The notes under the pieces: model-generated
The model's input: the letters and a program-made list of their open reading frames with translations, nothing else
Databases searched by the model: none
Told to the model about the DNA's origin: nothing
Translations under genes and position numbers: made by a program
Part shown: positions 5,895 to 13,563 of the stretch, in pieces
How positions within the stretch are numbered: position 1 is the first letter of the stretch
Layout: each line of letters begins with the position of its first letter
From: Pseudomonadales bacterium
GTDB lineage: Bacteria > Pseudomonadota > Gammaproteobacteria > Pseudomonadales > Azotimanducaceae
DNA length: 14,260 nucleotides
Assembly (NCBI GenBank): GCA_007128525.1
Contig: SKXG01000375.1
Span: forward strand, 1-14,260
Direction of reading: 5' to 3'

Positions 5895-8814
5895 GCAAAC
5901 TGTGGCAGGCAGTATAGAAACGATCAGCCAATGCGTTGGTCCGCTCGCCCCAGGGGCCGACTGATCGCCACTGTTGTTGCAGGTCCGAGGCGTCAGTGCG
6001 AACCTGCGTGCCCTGTTGCAGACCCTGATTGAGCTTTTCGACCTGCAGCGCCAGGCGCGCCTGCTGGTCATCGGCGGGAGACTCGAGTCCGGCCAGTATT
6101 TCCGCTTCCAGAACCAGACGGTGACGCTGTTCATCAGCGCGGGCAGCAAGTTGCTGCAGCGCTGACGAACTTGCACCGTCGCGCAATTGTGTCAGCCGCT
6201 GCTGCAGAGCTGGGTCGTTCTGGCCGTTGTTCAGCAGTTCGGCGATCAGGCCGTCATCGACAGCCTGGCCTTGGCCGATTGTCATTTCCAGCTCGCCCAC
6301 CTGTTGGTCGAGCTGGCGCAGATGATCCATGGCCTGTTGCTGCGCGGCCAGTTCGGCCTGACGCAGCAGCTGACGATAGGCGGTCTCCAGCTCGCGCTGA
6401 CGTTTCTGCAAGCGGCCTGCAGTTTCCGGTGGCAAGGACCCAAAGGCCTGCATGTCACGACGAAACGCAGCGAGTACATCCGGGTCCGCCTGTTCCGGAG
6501 CCGTTTGCTCGAGCTGCTTTGCAAACTCATCGCATCGGGCTTCGGCAGCCTGCAGCTGAGCTTTGCGTTTCTGCTGGCTGGCCTCGTGCTGCTGCGCGCG
6601 CAGGCCAAAGATCTCATCGCAAAGCGCCCGAAACTGCTTCCACAACTTCTGATCTGGGCCACGGGGCGTGATACCGACCTCGCGCCATTGCCGCTGCAGG
6701 CCTTTGGCCTGATCAATCGTTGCCGGTAGCAGGTTGCTGTCCTCCCGTGCCTGCTCAAGCAGCGATCTGGTGGTTGAGATGATCTCTTCCTTGCGGGCCA
6801 GATTGCGGCCCCACTCGCCCTTGAGTTGATCGAGCAGCGCCTTGATGGCGGTGTCGAAACGCTGCTGGGTACGTTTGCCCGCGGCACGGTCTACCGGGAA
6901 GAACTTGCGCCATTCGCTTTGCGCCCGATGCAGGATCCGTTCGGCGCCCTTCCAGTCCGTGTTGTTCCAGTCGTTCTGCGCCAGGTATTGCTCGAGCTGT
7001 TCGCAGATGGTCTCGCGCTGTTCCAGGTTGAATTTGCGCTTCTCCGCTTCCGCTTCGAAGTATGCCCGGCACGGTTCGAATGCGCGTTCAGCTGCACTGT
7101 TGAAGCGATCAAGCAGGCGCCGATCGCGCGGATGGGTGATGGGTCCAAGTTCCTGCCAGGCGCGACGCAGCGCCTTGATGTGCTCGGCCTGCACTGGTGG
7201 GTCCATGGGGTTGTTGGCCAATGTCTCAGCCTGTTCGCACAGCTCGCGACGTTTGGGGCCGGTGGCAAAGGTTTGCCAGTCTTTCAGCTCCTTCAGTTGC
7301 GCCGCGAGCTGGTGTTCGCGCTGGTGCAACTGACGGGCACCACCTTCAGGCAGGCAGCGCAGCAGCTTGCGGGCTTCGGTATCCAGGCTGGTGGCATTGA
7401 TCAGGTGGCCTTCTTCGATCTGCTGTTGCAGGTTTTTCTGCAGCTCGCGGCAGCTGTCGGTCAGCGCTTGATAGGCCTCGTGGCAGCGCTGGTCAAAAGT
7501 GTCGAGTTCGGCGTGTCGTGTCTGCAATGTGGCGAGCAGTGCCGGTGGCTGGATGTCCGCCGGCCAGGCAATGCGCCGCAACAGCTTGTCGATCTGGCTG
7601 CGGCGTTGGCGTATCGCATGTTGCTGCTGCCAGAGTTGTTGCCAGCCGCCCTGATCCTGCGGCTGAGCGAACTCGGGCACGCTTTCAGACAAAACCTCAG
7701 CGTCGCTGGCGGCCGCTCTCAGGCGTTGGGCTGCGGTGAACAGCAAGCTCATTTGATGCGTGAGGTCGTGGAACGGCGTTGCCAGTTCGGCCGGTGGCGG
7801 CCGGTGATCAGCTGCGCTCAGCCAGCGTTGCTGCCCCGCCGAAAAGATCTGGTTCAGCGTGTCGAGTTCGGTGACCGGGTCGCGTTGGCCATGGTTGATC
7901 TCGTCATGCAGCGCCTGCAACTCATCGAGCAATGCCTGGAACAAGGCCGGATCCGCTTCCGGGACAGCTTCTGGTGTCGGCTCTGCCGGATCCGCGGACC
8001 CGGTGGTCGCTGCAGGTGTGGCGGCTTGTGGCTGCAGCTGCGCGAGCTGCTCTTGAAAGCGTGCGTCGTTGGCCGCAACCGGGTCTGGATCGATGTTGTG
8101 TTCCGTCAGGGTCTGGGCACACTCATCGAGCCGGACCTGCGTCGACAGCCAGTCGGTTTTCAGGCGGGCCAGCTTTGGGCCGAGCAGGTGATCATCCGGT
8201 TGCAGGCTTTCGAGCTGGCGCAGCAGCGCATTCGCCTGGTCGGCGGCGGCCTGATAGTTGGCCCTGGCCTGCCGGATGTCATCCAGCCGACTCCGTGCCA
8301 GGCGATTCAGGTTCTTGTCGCGGTCGCGACTCAGCCGCTCGAGTTCAACAAGCCTCGGCTCATCCTGAATCAATTCGGCGATACGCAGGCGGACGCGTGG
8401 ATTGCGACTCTCGATGCTCAGCGTGACCTGTGCGTCGGTAGGCAGCTGGTCCAGCAGGGGCTTAATCAGTGCCGGGTCCTGTGCAGCTCTGATGATGCTG
8501 TCACGCAAGCCCTGCTCCTGCAGTTGACCGGCCAGGTCGGGCTCTGTGCCACAGCGCTCGGCTAGAATGGTGGCAGCGGCCTGAGCCAGTTGGCTGTCTC
8601 CATCCTGGCAAAGCCCGATCAGGGTGTGGCGGTTGCCGATGCGGCTTAACGCCGTCTGCCGGACCCGCGTGTCCTTGTCCGTGCGTGCCAGCTCCAGCAG
8701 GTCATCCTGAAGATCATCGAGTTCCTCGTGACGCAGCTGAAGTATGGCTTCCCGGCGGGCTCGAGGATCCGGGTCGTCGAATCTGACGCGGCTTCTGAAC
8801 AGTTTCGACAGCAT
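5875..8814 (-). CDS. Large DUF349 domain protein with HEAT-like N-terminus and coiled coils
   Basis: 979-residue, probably cytoplasmic protein rich in Gln, Leu, Arg and Ala, with no signal peptide or membrane segment. Residues about 10-170 look like short helical HEAT-type repeats (for example TRVRQTALSRIGN, NPRVRLRIAELIQ). A long, mostly helical region with a Pro/Ala/Glu-rich linker follows. The C-terminal half carries about four DUF349-type units, each with a W-x-x-hydrophobic-G-like start then a basic/aromatic helix: about 545-605 (RRAWQELG), 627-690 (SEWRKFF), 703-765 (RQWREVG) and 942-975 (QQWRSVG). Similar DUF349 proteins of 850-1000 residues occur in gammaproteobacteria without an established function. 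It lies 54 bp behind the CDGSH gene on the same strand and is probably co-transcribed. The ATG at 8814 has AAAGGCGG ahead of it. The domain call is good; the function is unknown. Confidence 0.87.
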   Translation of the reverse strand: MLSKLFRSRVRFDDPDPRARREAILQLRHEELDDLQDDLLELARTDKDTRVRQTALSRIGNRHTLIGLCQDGDSQLAQAAATILAERCGTEPDLAGQLQEQGLRDSIIRAAQDPALIKPLLDQLPTDAQVTLSIESRNPRVRLRIAELIQDEPRLVELERLSRDRDKNLNRLARSRLDDIRQARANYQAAADQANALLRQLESLQPDDHLLGPKLARLKTDWLSTQVRLDECAQTLTEHNIDPDPVAANDARFQEQLAQLQPQAATPAATTGSADPAEPTPEAVPEADPALFQALLDELQALHDEINHGQRDPVTELDTLNQIFSAGQQRWLSAADHRPPPAELATPFHDLTHQMSLLFTAAQRLRAAASDAEVLSESVPEFAQPQDQGGWQQLWQQQHAIRQRRSQIDKLLRRIAWPADIQPPALLATLQTRHAELDTFDQRCHEAYQALTDSCRELQKNLQQQIEEGHLINATSLDTEARKLLRCLPEGGARQLHQREHQLAAQLKELKDWQTFATGPKRRELCEQAETLANNPMDPPVQAEHIKALRRAWQELGPITHPRDRRLLDRFNSAAERAFEPCRAYFEAEAEKRKFNLEQRETICEQLEQYLAQNDWNNTDWKGAERILHRAQSEWRKFFPVDRAAGKRTQQRFDTAIKALLDQLKGEWGRNLARKEEIISTTRSLLEQAREDSNLLPATIDQAKGLQRQWREVGITPRGPDQKLWKQFRALCDEIFGLRAQQHEASQQKRKAQLQAAEARCDEFAKQLEQTAPEQADPDVLAAFRRDMQAFGSLPPETAGRLQKRQRELETAYRQLLRQAELAAQQQAMDHLRQLDQQVGELEMTIGQGQAVDDGLIAELLNNGQNDPALQQRLTQLRDGASSSALQQLAARADEQRHRLVLEAEILAGLESPADDQQARLALQVEKLNQGLQQGTQVRTDASDLQQQWRSVGPWGERTNALADRFYTACHSLLKAGRP

Positions 8815-8868
8815 GGTGACCGCCTTTAGATAGATGCGTTACCACTGGTTGATCAGCGCCCGACCGGA

Positions 8869-9126
8869 TCAGCTGAGGCGATTGTGGCTGCCGTCACACA
8901 GCGGCGCAGTGCCTGTCTGCTTGCAGCCACAGAAATACAGCGTGCGGTCGGCGTCGGCTGTATAGGGCACAGGCTGCAAGCTTGTGTCCTTGTGCGAGCC
9001 ATCGCAGAACGGCTGATTCTGACTGCGGCCACAGGCGCACCAGAAATACTTCTTTCCGGCATGGACGTCGATCGGGAACGGACCACGTTGGGCCACCACG
9101 GCCTGATCGTTGGGCATGTCGGTCAT
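8869..9126 (-). CDS. Tandem CDGSH iron-sulfur domain protein
   Basis: 85-residue soluble protein with two complete CDGSH motifs. The first has ligands C30, C32, C41 and H45 (CACGRSQNQPFCDGSH). The second has C66, C68, C77 and H81 (CGCKQTGTAPLCDGSH). Each would bind one 2Fe-2S cluster by three Cys and one His, as in mitoNEET-type proteins. The two-motif layout resembles the CISD3/MiNT class rather than the single-motif homodimers. There is no membrane anchor. I chose the ATG at 9126 because AAGGGG lies 6-7 bases upstream and the extra upstream codons look non-coding. It is the first gene of a likely two-gene unit with the DUF349 gene. A redox or cluster-transfer role is plausible from the family; the partner is unknown. 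Confidence 0.93.
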   Translation of the reverse strand: MTDMPNDQAVVAQRGPFPIDVHAGKKYFWCACGRSQNQPFCDGSHKDTSLQPVPYTADADRTLYFCGCKQTGTAPLCDGSHNRLS

Positions 9127-9294
9127 ACTGATCCCCTTAAGAGTGCACCGGACTAATGGTGCCTGCAACTGGCAGCAATTTCCAAGCCCGCGTCCTTATC
9201 CCCCGGCGAGCTGCTGCCAGCGATGGCGGCAGGACTTGGCCCGGCCGCCGGAAGCGGTTACAAAGGTGATCATTGCATATATGGAGACAGAGCT

Positions 9295-10194
9295 ATGGCG
9301 CGATGGGACAAGAACGCAGAACCGGGTATTCCAGACTGGTTCTGGCAGGCTGTGGACACACCCTCCGAAGAGGGCACGGTTGAGGTTGATGAGTGCGACG
9401 TCGTCTATCGGCACTGGGGGCTGAACGGCCGTCCTGGACTGTTGCTGATTCATGGCCTGTACGCGCATAGCCACTGGTGGGATTTCATCGCGCCGTCTTT
9501 CAAGGACGACTATGACGTGGCCGCCCTGGACCTGACCGGGATGGGGGACTCGGACTACCGGTACAGTTACGACCCGGAAACCTATGCAGAAGAGATCTGT
9601 GCCGTCTGTGACGCAGTCGGGTTCGACAATCAGGTCACGGTTGTTGCGCACAGCTTTGGTGGCATGTTGATGGTGAAAGCGGCCAATCTGTATCCGGACC
9701 GCTTCGGGGGACTCGTGCTGGTCGATTCCGGGCCGCGTCATCCAGACGAGGAAACCCCTACCCGTGGCGGCATGATGGGAGGCGGCCGGGTCAAGGTCTA
9801 TCCCGACCGCGATACCGCGATCAACCGGTTCCGGCTGCAGCCGCCGCAGCCCTGCGACAACGAGTACATCGTGCAGTACATCGCCCGCCACTCAGTGATG
9901 CCGGTGGATGATGGCTGGGCCTGGAAGTTCGATGAGGAGCTGATGACAACGATGAAGGGTGGCAGCCGACGCATTGAGGATTATCAGAACCTGCGTCTGC
10001 CGCTCGGCGTGATCTATGGCGCGGACTCAGCCCTGTATTCTGCAAAAAGCCTTGAGTATCTGCGCGAATTGGCGCCGCACAAGGACTTCCCGGCTGTGGC
10101 GCTGGAGAACGCGCAGCACCACCTGTTCCTTGATCAGCCGCTGGCGTTTATCGATACGCTCAAGGAGATGCTGCCCAGGCTGGGCCGGGTCTGA
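9295..10194 (+). CDS. Alpha/beta hydrolase fold protein
   Basis: 299-residue soluble hydrolase. The oxyanion-hole HG is in LLIHGLYAHSHWW. The nucleophile elbow is VAHSFGG with S120. The likely acid is D244 in VIYGADSAL and the likely base H275 or H276 in NAQHHLFLDQP. This is a complete Ser-Asp-His set in the usual order, with a cap region between about residues 145 and 225. No signal peptide is seen. I used the ATG at 9295, with GGAGA 8 bases upstream, rather than the upstream in-frame start at 9223, which would add 24 residues of no evident meaning. The gene is divergent from the CDGSH gene across about 168 bp and convergent with a second hydrolase. The substrate (ester, epoxide, lactone or haloalkane) cannot be read from the sequence; the family is certain. 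Confidence 0.9.
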   Translation: MARWDKNAEPGIPDWFWQAVDTPSEEGTVEVDECDVVYRHWGLNGRPGLLLIHGLYAHSHWWDFIAPSFKDDYDVAALDLTGMGDSDYRYSYDPETYAEEICAVCDAVGFDNQVTVVAHSFGGMLMVKAANLYPDRFGGLVLVDSGPRHPDEETPTRGGMMGGGRVKVYPDRDTAINRFRLQPPQPCDNEYIVQYIARHSVMPVDDGWAWKFDEELMTTMKGGSRRIEDYQNLRLPLGVIYGADSALYSAKSLEYLRELAPHKDFPAVALENAQHHLFLDQPLAFIDTLKEMLPRLGRV

Positions 10195-10202
10195 CGCCCG
10201 GT

Positions 10203-10234
10203 TCGGGCCGGTCTGTGATGACCGGCCCGACTTT
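10203..10234 (+). terminator. Hairpin after the first hydrolase, terminator-like
   Basis: A perfect 11-bp stem (TCGGGCCGGTC with GACCGGCCCGA) around a 6-base loop TGTGAT starts 8 bases after the hydrolase stop and is followed by CTTT. The stem is very stable, but the T-run is only three bases, so efficiency is uncertain. The same stem could also act on the convergent minus-strand gene. Confidence 0.6.
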
Positions 10235-10235
10235 G

Positions 10236-10268
10236 ACCAGCCGGGCCGAGGCTGGTGTCAGCCCGGCT
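10236..10268. repeat. Two overlapping GC-rich hairpins beside the convergent hydrolase ends
   Basis: ACCAGCC/GGCTGGT (10236-10242 with 10250-10256) and AGCCGGGC/GCCCGGCT (10239-10246 with 10261-10268) are perfect stems that share bases, so only one can form at a time. They lie 5 bases downstream of the minus-strand hydrolase stop. Neither has a T-run on that strand. They probably act as a transcript-end structure or a non-canonical terminator. Confidence 0.4.
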
Positions 10269-10272
10269 CGCG

Positions 10273-11166
10273 TCAGTCCAGATTTAAGAAACGTCGGATC
10301 AGGCCCAGCACCGCTTCGCAGTGGTCCGGTTCCAGGTGCAGGTGGTGTGGGCCGTCCAGCTCGGCAATTTCCAGCTGGCTGTGATGCGTGCGATAAGTCG
10401 GGATGTCGTCCCAGTACCACTTGTCGCCCTTGGTGGCCTGCACGAGCAGCGCGGGCATGCTGCTGCGTTGCATCAGCAGCTCCAGCTCGGCCTGTGACGT
10501 ACTGTGCGGGGAGCGGAAGCGGATGCGAGGATCCGTTCGCCAGGTAAACCCGCCTGGAACTGTCATGTGGCCGCGTGCCACCAGCTCGCTGGCGGCCTCC
10601 CAGCTTTGGTCGGTCGCCTGTGTGACCCGTCGGATCATGTCGTCGGTGCTCGGATAGACGGGTGGCCGCTTGTTGCCGGCGTTGACCATTTGCAGCAGGG
10701 CCTGACGCCGGCTGTCCAGGTTCCGCGCCACGTCATTGTCGGACGTGACGAAACCGTCGATCAACACTGCGTGGCTTATGCGCTCCGGAAACAGGCCGGC
10801 AAACTCCGAGGCGATGCCCGCACCGCGCGAATGTCCCATCAGCGCAAAGGTCTCCCAGCCGAGCTGATCGGCCACAGCCAGGATATCCTGCATGTCCGTC
10901 GCGGATTCATAGTGCATGCCCGCTGCCCGATGGCTGGAGCGGCCGTGTCCGGCCTGATCCAGGGCCACCAGGTGCAGTTCCGGCAGGCCGGGTGCGAGGC
11001 GGTTGAAGGTGTTGGCGTTGTCCAGCCAGCCATGCAGGCCGAGCACGGGAATGCCGTCTGGGTTACCCCAGACCTTGGCCGCCAGGGTCAGGCCGTTGAC
11101 ATCAAAGGTGGTTTCCTGCGGCTGCGCGCTGTCCTGCGCGGCCGTCGCCAGCTGAGATTTGCTCAT
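10273..11166 (-). CDS. SERHL-like alpha/beta hydrolase
   Basis: 297-residue soluble serine hydrolase. The oxyanion-hole segment LGLHGWLDNANTFNRLAP is typical of the SERHL (serine hydrolase-like) group found in animals and many proteobacteria. The nucleophile elbow is MGHSRGAG with S113. The likely acid lies after strand 6 in LIDGFVTSDND. The base is one of H274, H275 or H277 in LDGPHHLHLEP. It starts at ATG 11166 without a strong Shine-Dalgarno. The gene follows rlmJ on the same strand after 98 bp, which contain a candidate promoter, so it may be expressed both alone and by read-through. It converges with another hydrolase gene but shares little with it beyond the fold. The natural substrate of this group is not established. 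Confidence 0.9.
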   Translation of the reverse strand: MSKSQLATAAQDSAQPQETTFDVNGLTLAAKVWGNPDGIPVLGLHGWLDNANTFNRLAPGLPELHLVALDQAGHGRSSHRAAGMHYESATDMQDILAVADQLGWETFALMGHSRGAGIASEFAGLFPERISHAVLIDGFVTSDNDVARNLDSRRQALLQMVNAGNKRPPVYPSTDDMIRRVTQATDQSWEAASELVARGHMTVPGGFTWRTDPRIRFRSPHSTSQAELELLMQRSSMPALLVQATKGDKWYWDDIPTYRTHHSQLEIAELDGPHHLHLEPDHCEAVLGLIRRFLNLD

Positions 11167-11202
11167 GCGTCAGAAGACTCGAATCCGAGAGTGAACCGAG
11201 GG

Positions 11203-11230
11203 ATTCTAATGGCGCCCGCAGAAAACGCAA
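11203..11230 (-). promoter_or_regulatory. Candidate sigma70-type promoter ahead of the SERHL-like hydrolase
   Basis: On the minus strand TTGCGT (11230-11225), a 16-base spacer and TAGAAT (11208-11203) stand 37 bases before the ATG. The -10 is good (5/6) and the -35 weak (3/6). It lies in an A+T-richer stretch between rlmJ and the hydrolase. This is a pattern match only. Confidence 0.35.
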
Positions 11231-11264
11231 ATTAAGGTTACGTTTCTACACACTTGGTCCACGT

Positions 11265-12089
11265 TTAGAGGCTCTGTTCCGGAATCAGCCAGTCGAATTC
11301 GGTGCTGTGGCCCGAACCCAGAGCGGCGGGCAGCTCGTCGGCAATCCGCGCCAGGTCACCCTGGGCCTGATAGGGCGGGTTCAGGACCAGGATGCCGGAT
11401 GAAGTGCCGGAGACGCTGTGCAGGTTCAGGCGCAGTGTCTTTGGCGGCTCGAGCCGGCAGAAGTCGCGCAGCAGCCGCACATGGTCGAGCTTGCCCTGTA
11501 ACGGGTACCAGACCATATAGGTCCCGTGGCGGAAGCGCGCCAGGGCGGTGCGCAAGCCCTGGATCAGCGAGCGGGCCTCCTGATCCAGCTCGTAGGCCGG
11601 GTCGATCAGTATCAGGCCACGGCGCTGCGGCGGCGGCAGGGTCGCTTTCAGCGCCTGATAGCCGTCGCTGCGGCTGACCCGGATCCGGGGGTCATTGGCA
11701 AACTGGGCGGCCAGGCGCGTGTGATCCTGCGGGTGCAGCTCGCAGAACTGCGCCCGGTCCAGTGGCCTGAGCATGGCAGCGGCCAGCTGCGGTGATCCGG
11801 GGTAGTGTCGGTGATCGGGCGAGAGGGCGTTGATCTGACCAAGAAAGGCATGCAGCGGGCTGTCAGGCGGCAGTTGATCCGCGCCTGCCCTTAATGCCGT
11901 GATGCCGCCCTCGTGTTCACGGCGGGACAGGCTTGCGCCGAGATCATAGCGGCCGGCGCCGGCATGGGTATCCAGATACCAGAGTGCCGACGGTTTCTGG
12001 AGTGCTGCCCTTAGCAGGCAGTGCAAGGCACTGTGCTTGAGCACATCGGCGCAGTTGCCGGCGTGGAAGGCGTGTCGATAACTGAGCAC
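11265..12089 (-). CDS. rlmJ: 23S rRNA (adenine2030-N6)-methyltransferase RlmJ
   Basis: Methylates A2030 of 23S rRNA at N6 using S-adenosylmethionine, in the cytoplasm during ribosome maturation. The 274-residue protein matches E. coli RlmJ in length and at the start: LSYRHAFHAGNCADVLKH against the E. coli LSYRHSFHAGNHADVLKH. That match includes Y4, H6 and K18, residues tied to substrate handling in the E. coli enzyme. The SAM-binding segment is YLDTHAGAGRYDLG. Catalytic motif IV reads D163-P-A-Y instead of the common DPPY; D163 aligns with E. coli D164. I chose the GTG start because it reproduces the conserved N-terminus and has AGGT 6-7 bases upstream; a TTG at 12146 would add 19 unrelated residues. 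The gene is divergent from the MFS gene across 148 bp, where I see no convincing promoter. Confidence 0.95.
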   Translation of the reverse strand: MLSYRHAFHAGNCADVLKHSALHCLLRAALQKPSALWYLDTHAGAGRYDLGASLSRREHEGGITALRAGADQLPPDSPLHAFLGQINALSPDHRHYPGSPQLAAAMLRPLDRAQFCELHPQDHTRLAAQFANDPRIRVSRSDGYQALKATLPPPQRRGLILIDPAYELDQEARSLIQGLRTALARFRHGTYMVWYPLQGKLDHVRLLRDFCRLEPPKTLRLNLHSVSGTSSGILVLNPPYQAQGDLARIADELPAALGSGHSTEFDWLIPEQSL

Positions 12090-12237
12090 GGTGTGACCTG
12101 TGGCCTTCGGGCCGCGCACTATGGCGCAGCTGCTGTAACGGCGCAATTGCTGCCGCGTTCATTGCCACGGTCATTGCGTTTGACAGCGTCTGTGGCTACA
12201 AAGTCAGCTTTTGGCGACTCGCATGGGGACAGGGCGC

Positions 12238-13563
12238 ATGGGCGATGCTCAGGCCGCAGATCAGCGGCAGACGTTCTTTTATGGCTGGGCGATCGTAGCC
12301 GGTGGCTACCTCATTGGCCTGCTGACCAGTGGGTTGATGGCCTATACCCGGGGAATTTTCCTGGTGCCCATGGCTGAGGAACTTGACGCGTCGCGCCTTG
12401 AGCTGTCGCTTGGCTTTACCATCACCAGTGCAGTCGCGGCTTTTTCAGCCCCCCTGGCCGGTTATCTGCTGGACAAGTTTCCTGTTCCACGACTGATGAC
12501 GCTGATGGTTATCTGGACGGCCATTGGCTACTTCGCGCTGTCGATGATCAATGACAAGCTCGGGCTGTTTTTGGTGCTCGGCATATTCTTTGGTCTGGCA
12601 ACTTTCCATCTTGGCGGCCCAGCCACCGGGAAGCTGGTGGTCAGCTGGTTCAGTACCCGGCGTGGTCTGGCGCTGTCGTTGCTTGCGATGGGTGCGTCGA
12701 CTGCGGGCGTATTGACGCCGCCAATCGCAACCGCACTGATCGAAACCTTTGGCTGGCGCTGGTCGTTCGTAGTCTACGGCGTGGTTACGCTGGTTGCCGT
12801 GCTGCCCCTGACAACTCTGTTGATGCGCGATCCGCCTAAGGAAGAAGCGGCCAGCCCGTTACTGGCCGAGGCGGGTCAGAAAACAGATGTTGATGCAACC
12901 AGCACCGGGGAGAGTGCCGCGACCACTGGCACGCCCTTGTCTGTGGATCGCGTCTGGCGTCGCAGTGAGTATCTGAGCAACCCGAGTTTCTGGGGCATCG
13001 TGGTGATCTTCGGCACCATGGGCTGTATTTTTTCTGGTGTGTCTCTGCACTTGTTTGCGCATATCACCGATATTGGCATTGATCCCATCCGCGCCTCGCT
13101 GGCATTGTCAGTGATGGCCAGTCTGGCACTGTTCAGCAAGCCGGTATTCGGCTGGTTGGTGGACCGACTCGATGCTCGCGTCAGCGTGGTGGTATCTCTG
13201 CTGACGCAGCTGCTGGGGGTGGTATTGCTGCTGTTCGCGGAGAGCTTTGTCGCCGTCGTGGTTGCTGCAACGCTCTTCGGGTTCGGCTACGGCGGCATGG
13301 TGCCATTGCGCAATGCGCTGACGGCAATCGGCTTTGGTCCAATGTCCTTTGGTGAGGTCACTGGCGCCATGCGCACTGCTATGGCGCCATTGACGCTGGG
13401 CGGTATGCCGCTGGCTGGTTGGATCCATGACACCTTCGGCAGTTACGACGCGGCGTTCACGACGTTCGCTGCTCTTTATGTTCTGGCGCTGCTGGCGGTG
13501 CTGTTGCTTCGACTGCAGGCACCGCAGCGCGAGGTACGCGCTAGAAGCCCGGTGTCAGCGTGA
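12238..13563 (+). CDS. MFS transporter, monocarboxylate/oxalate-formate antiporter-like
   Basis: Inner-membrane carrier of 441 residues with the 6+6 helix plan of the major facilitator superfamily. The first helix starts FYGWAIVAGGYLIGLL, the opening typical of the MCT and OFA families. A charged cytoplasmic loop of about 50 residues (DPPKEEAASP to WRRSEYL) separates the halves. Helix 4-5 has FHLGGPATGKLVVSWFSTRRGLALSL, in which the WF-x-x-R-R-G-x-A motif is characteristic of this group; the second half has FGWLVDRLDARV at the helix 8-9 turn. A monocarboxylate substrate is likely from the family but cannot be fixed here. The ATG at 12238 has AGGG close upstream; ATG 12223 or TTG 12211 are possible but lack a ribosome site. 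The 3' end overlaps the convergent Omp85 gene by 23 bases. Confidence 0.9.
   Translation: MGDAQAADQRQTFFYGWAIVAGGYLIGLLTSGLMAYTRGIFLVPMAEELDASRLELSLGFTITSAVAAFSAPLAGYLLDKFPVPRLMTLMVIWTAIGYFALSMINDKLGLFLVLGIFFGLATFHLGGPATGKLVVSWFSTRRGLALSLLAMGASTAGVLTPPIATALIETFGWRWSFVVYGVVTLVAVLPLTTLLMRDPPKEEAASPLLAEAGQKTDVDATSTGESAATTGTPLSVDRVWRRSEYLSNPSFWGIVVIFGTMGCIFSGVSLHLFAHITDIGIDPIRASLALSVMASLALFSKPVFGWLVDRLDARVSVVVSLLTQLLGVVLLLFAESFVAVVVAATLFGFGYGGMVPLRNALTAIGFGPMSFGEVTGAMRTAMAPLTLGGMPLAGWIHDTFGSYDAAFTTFAALYVLALLAVLLLRLQAPQREVRARSPVSA

Noticed and set aside
5040..6176. A 378-codon minus-strand open frame over the kinase gene and the DUF349 3' end
   Set aside because: It is antisense to the conserved H-box and ATP-binding boxes of the kinase and shows no family features.
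6826..8565. A 579-codon open frame on the plus strand opposite the DUF349 gene
   Set aside because: It is antisense to a protein with clear domain repeats and a good start. Its translation is low-complexity Leu/Gln/Arg-rich with no recognisable motif, as expected from the reverse of a Gln/Leu-rich GC-rich gene.
9149..9165. Short inverted repeat GCACC/GGTGC upstream of the CDGSH gene
   Set aside because: Only 5 bp with an 8-base loop, too weak to separate from chance in GC-rich DNA.
11171..11196. Minus-strand text GGATTCGAGTC resembling a tRNA T-arm or 3' end
   Set aside because: No acceptor stem, anticodon arm or CCA end can be built around it, and it lies in the 5' leader of the hydrolase gene.
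10504..11235. A 243-codon plus-strand open frame opposite the SERHL-like hydrolase
   Set aside because: It is the shadow of a gene with a full catalytic triad; the translation has no recognisable motif.
12180..12202. Perfect TTGACA ahead of the MFS gene as a promoter
   Set aside because: No acceptable -10 lies 16-18 bases downstream (GTCAGC at 17). The nearest similar hexamer, TACAAA, is only 11 bases away.
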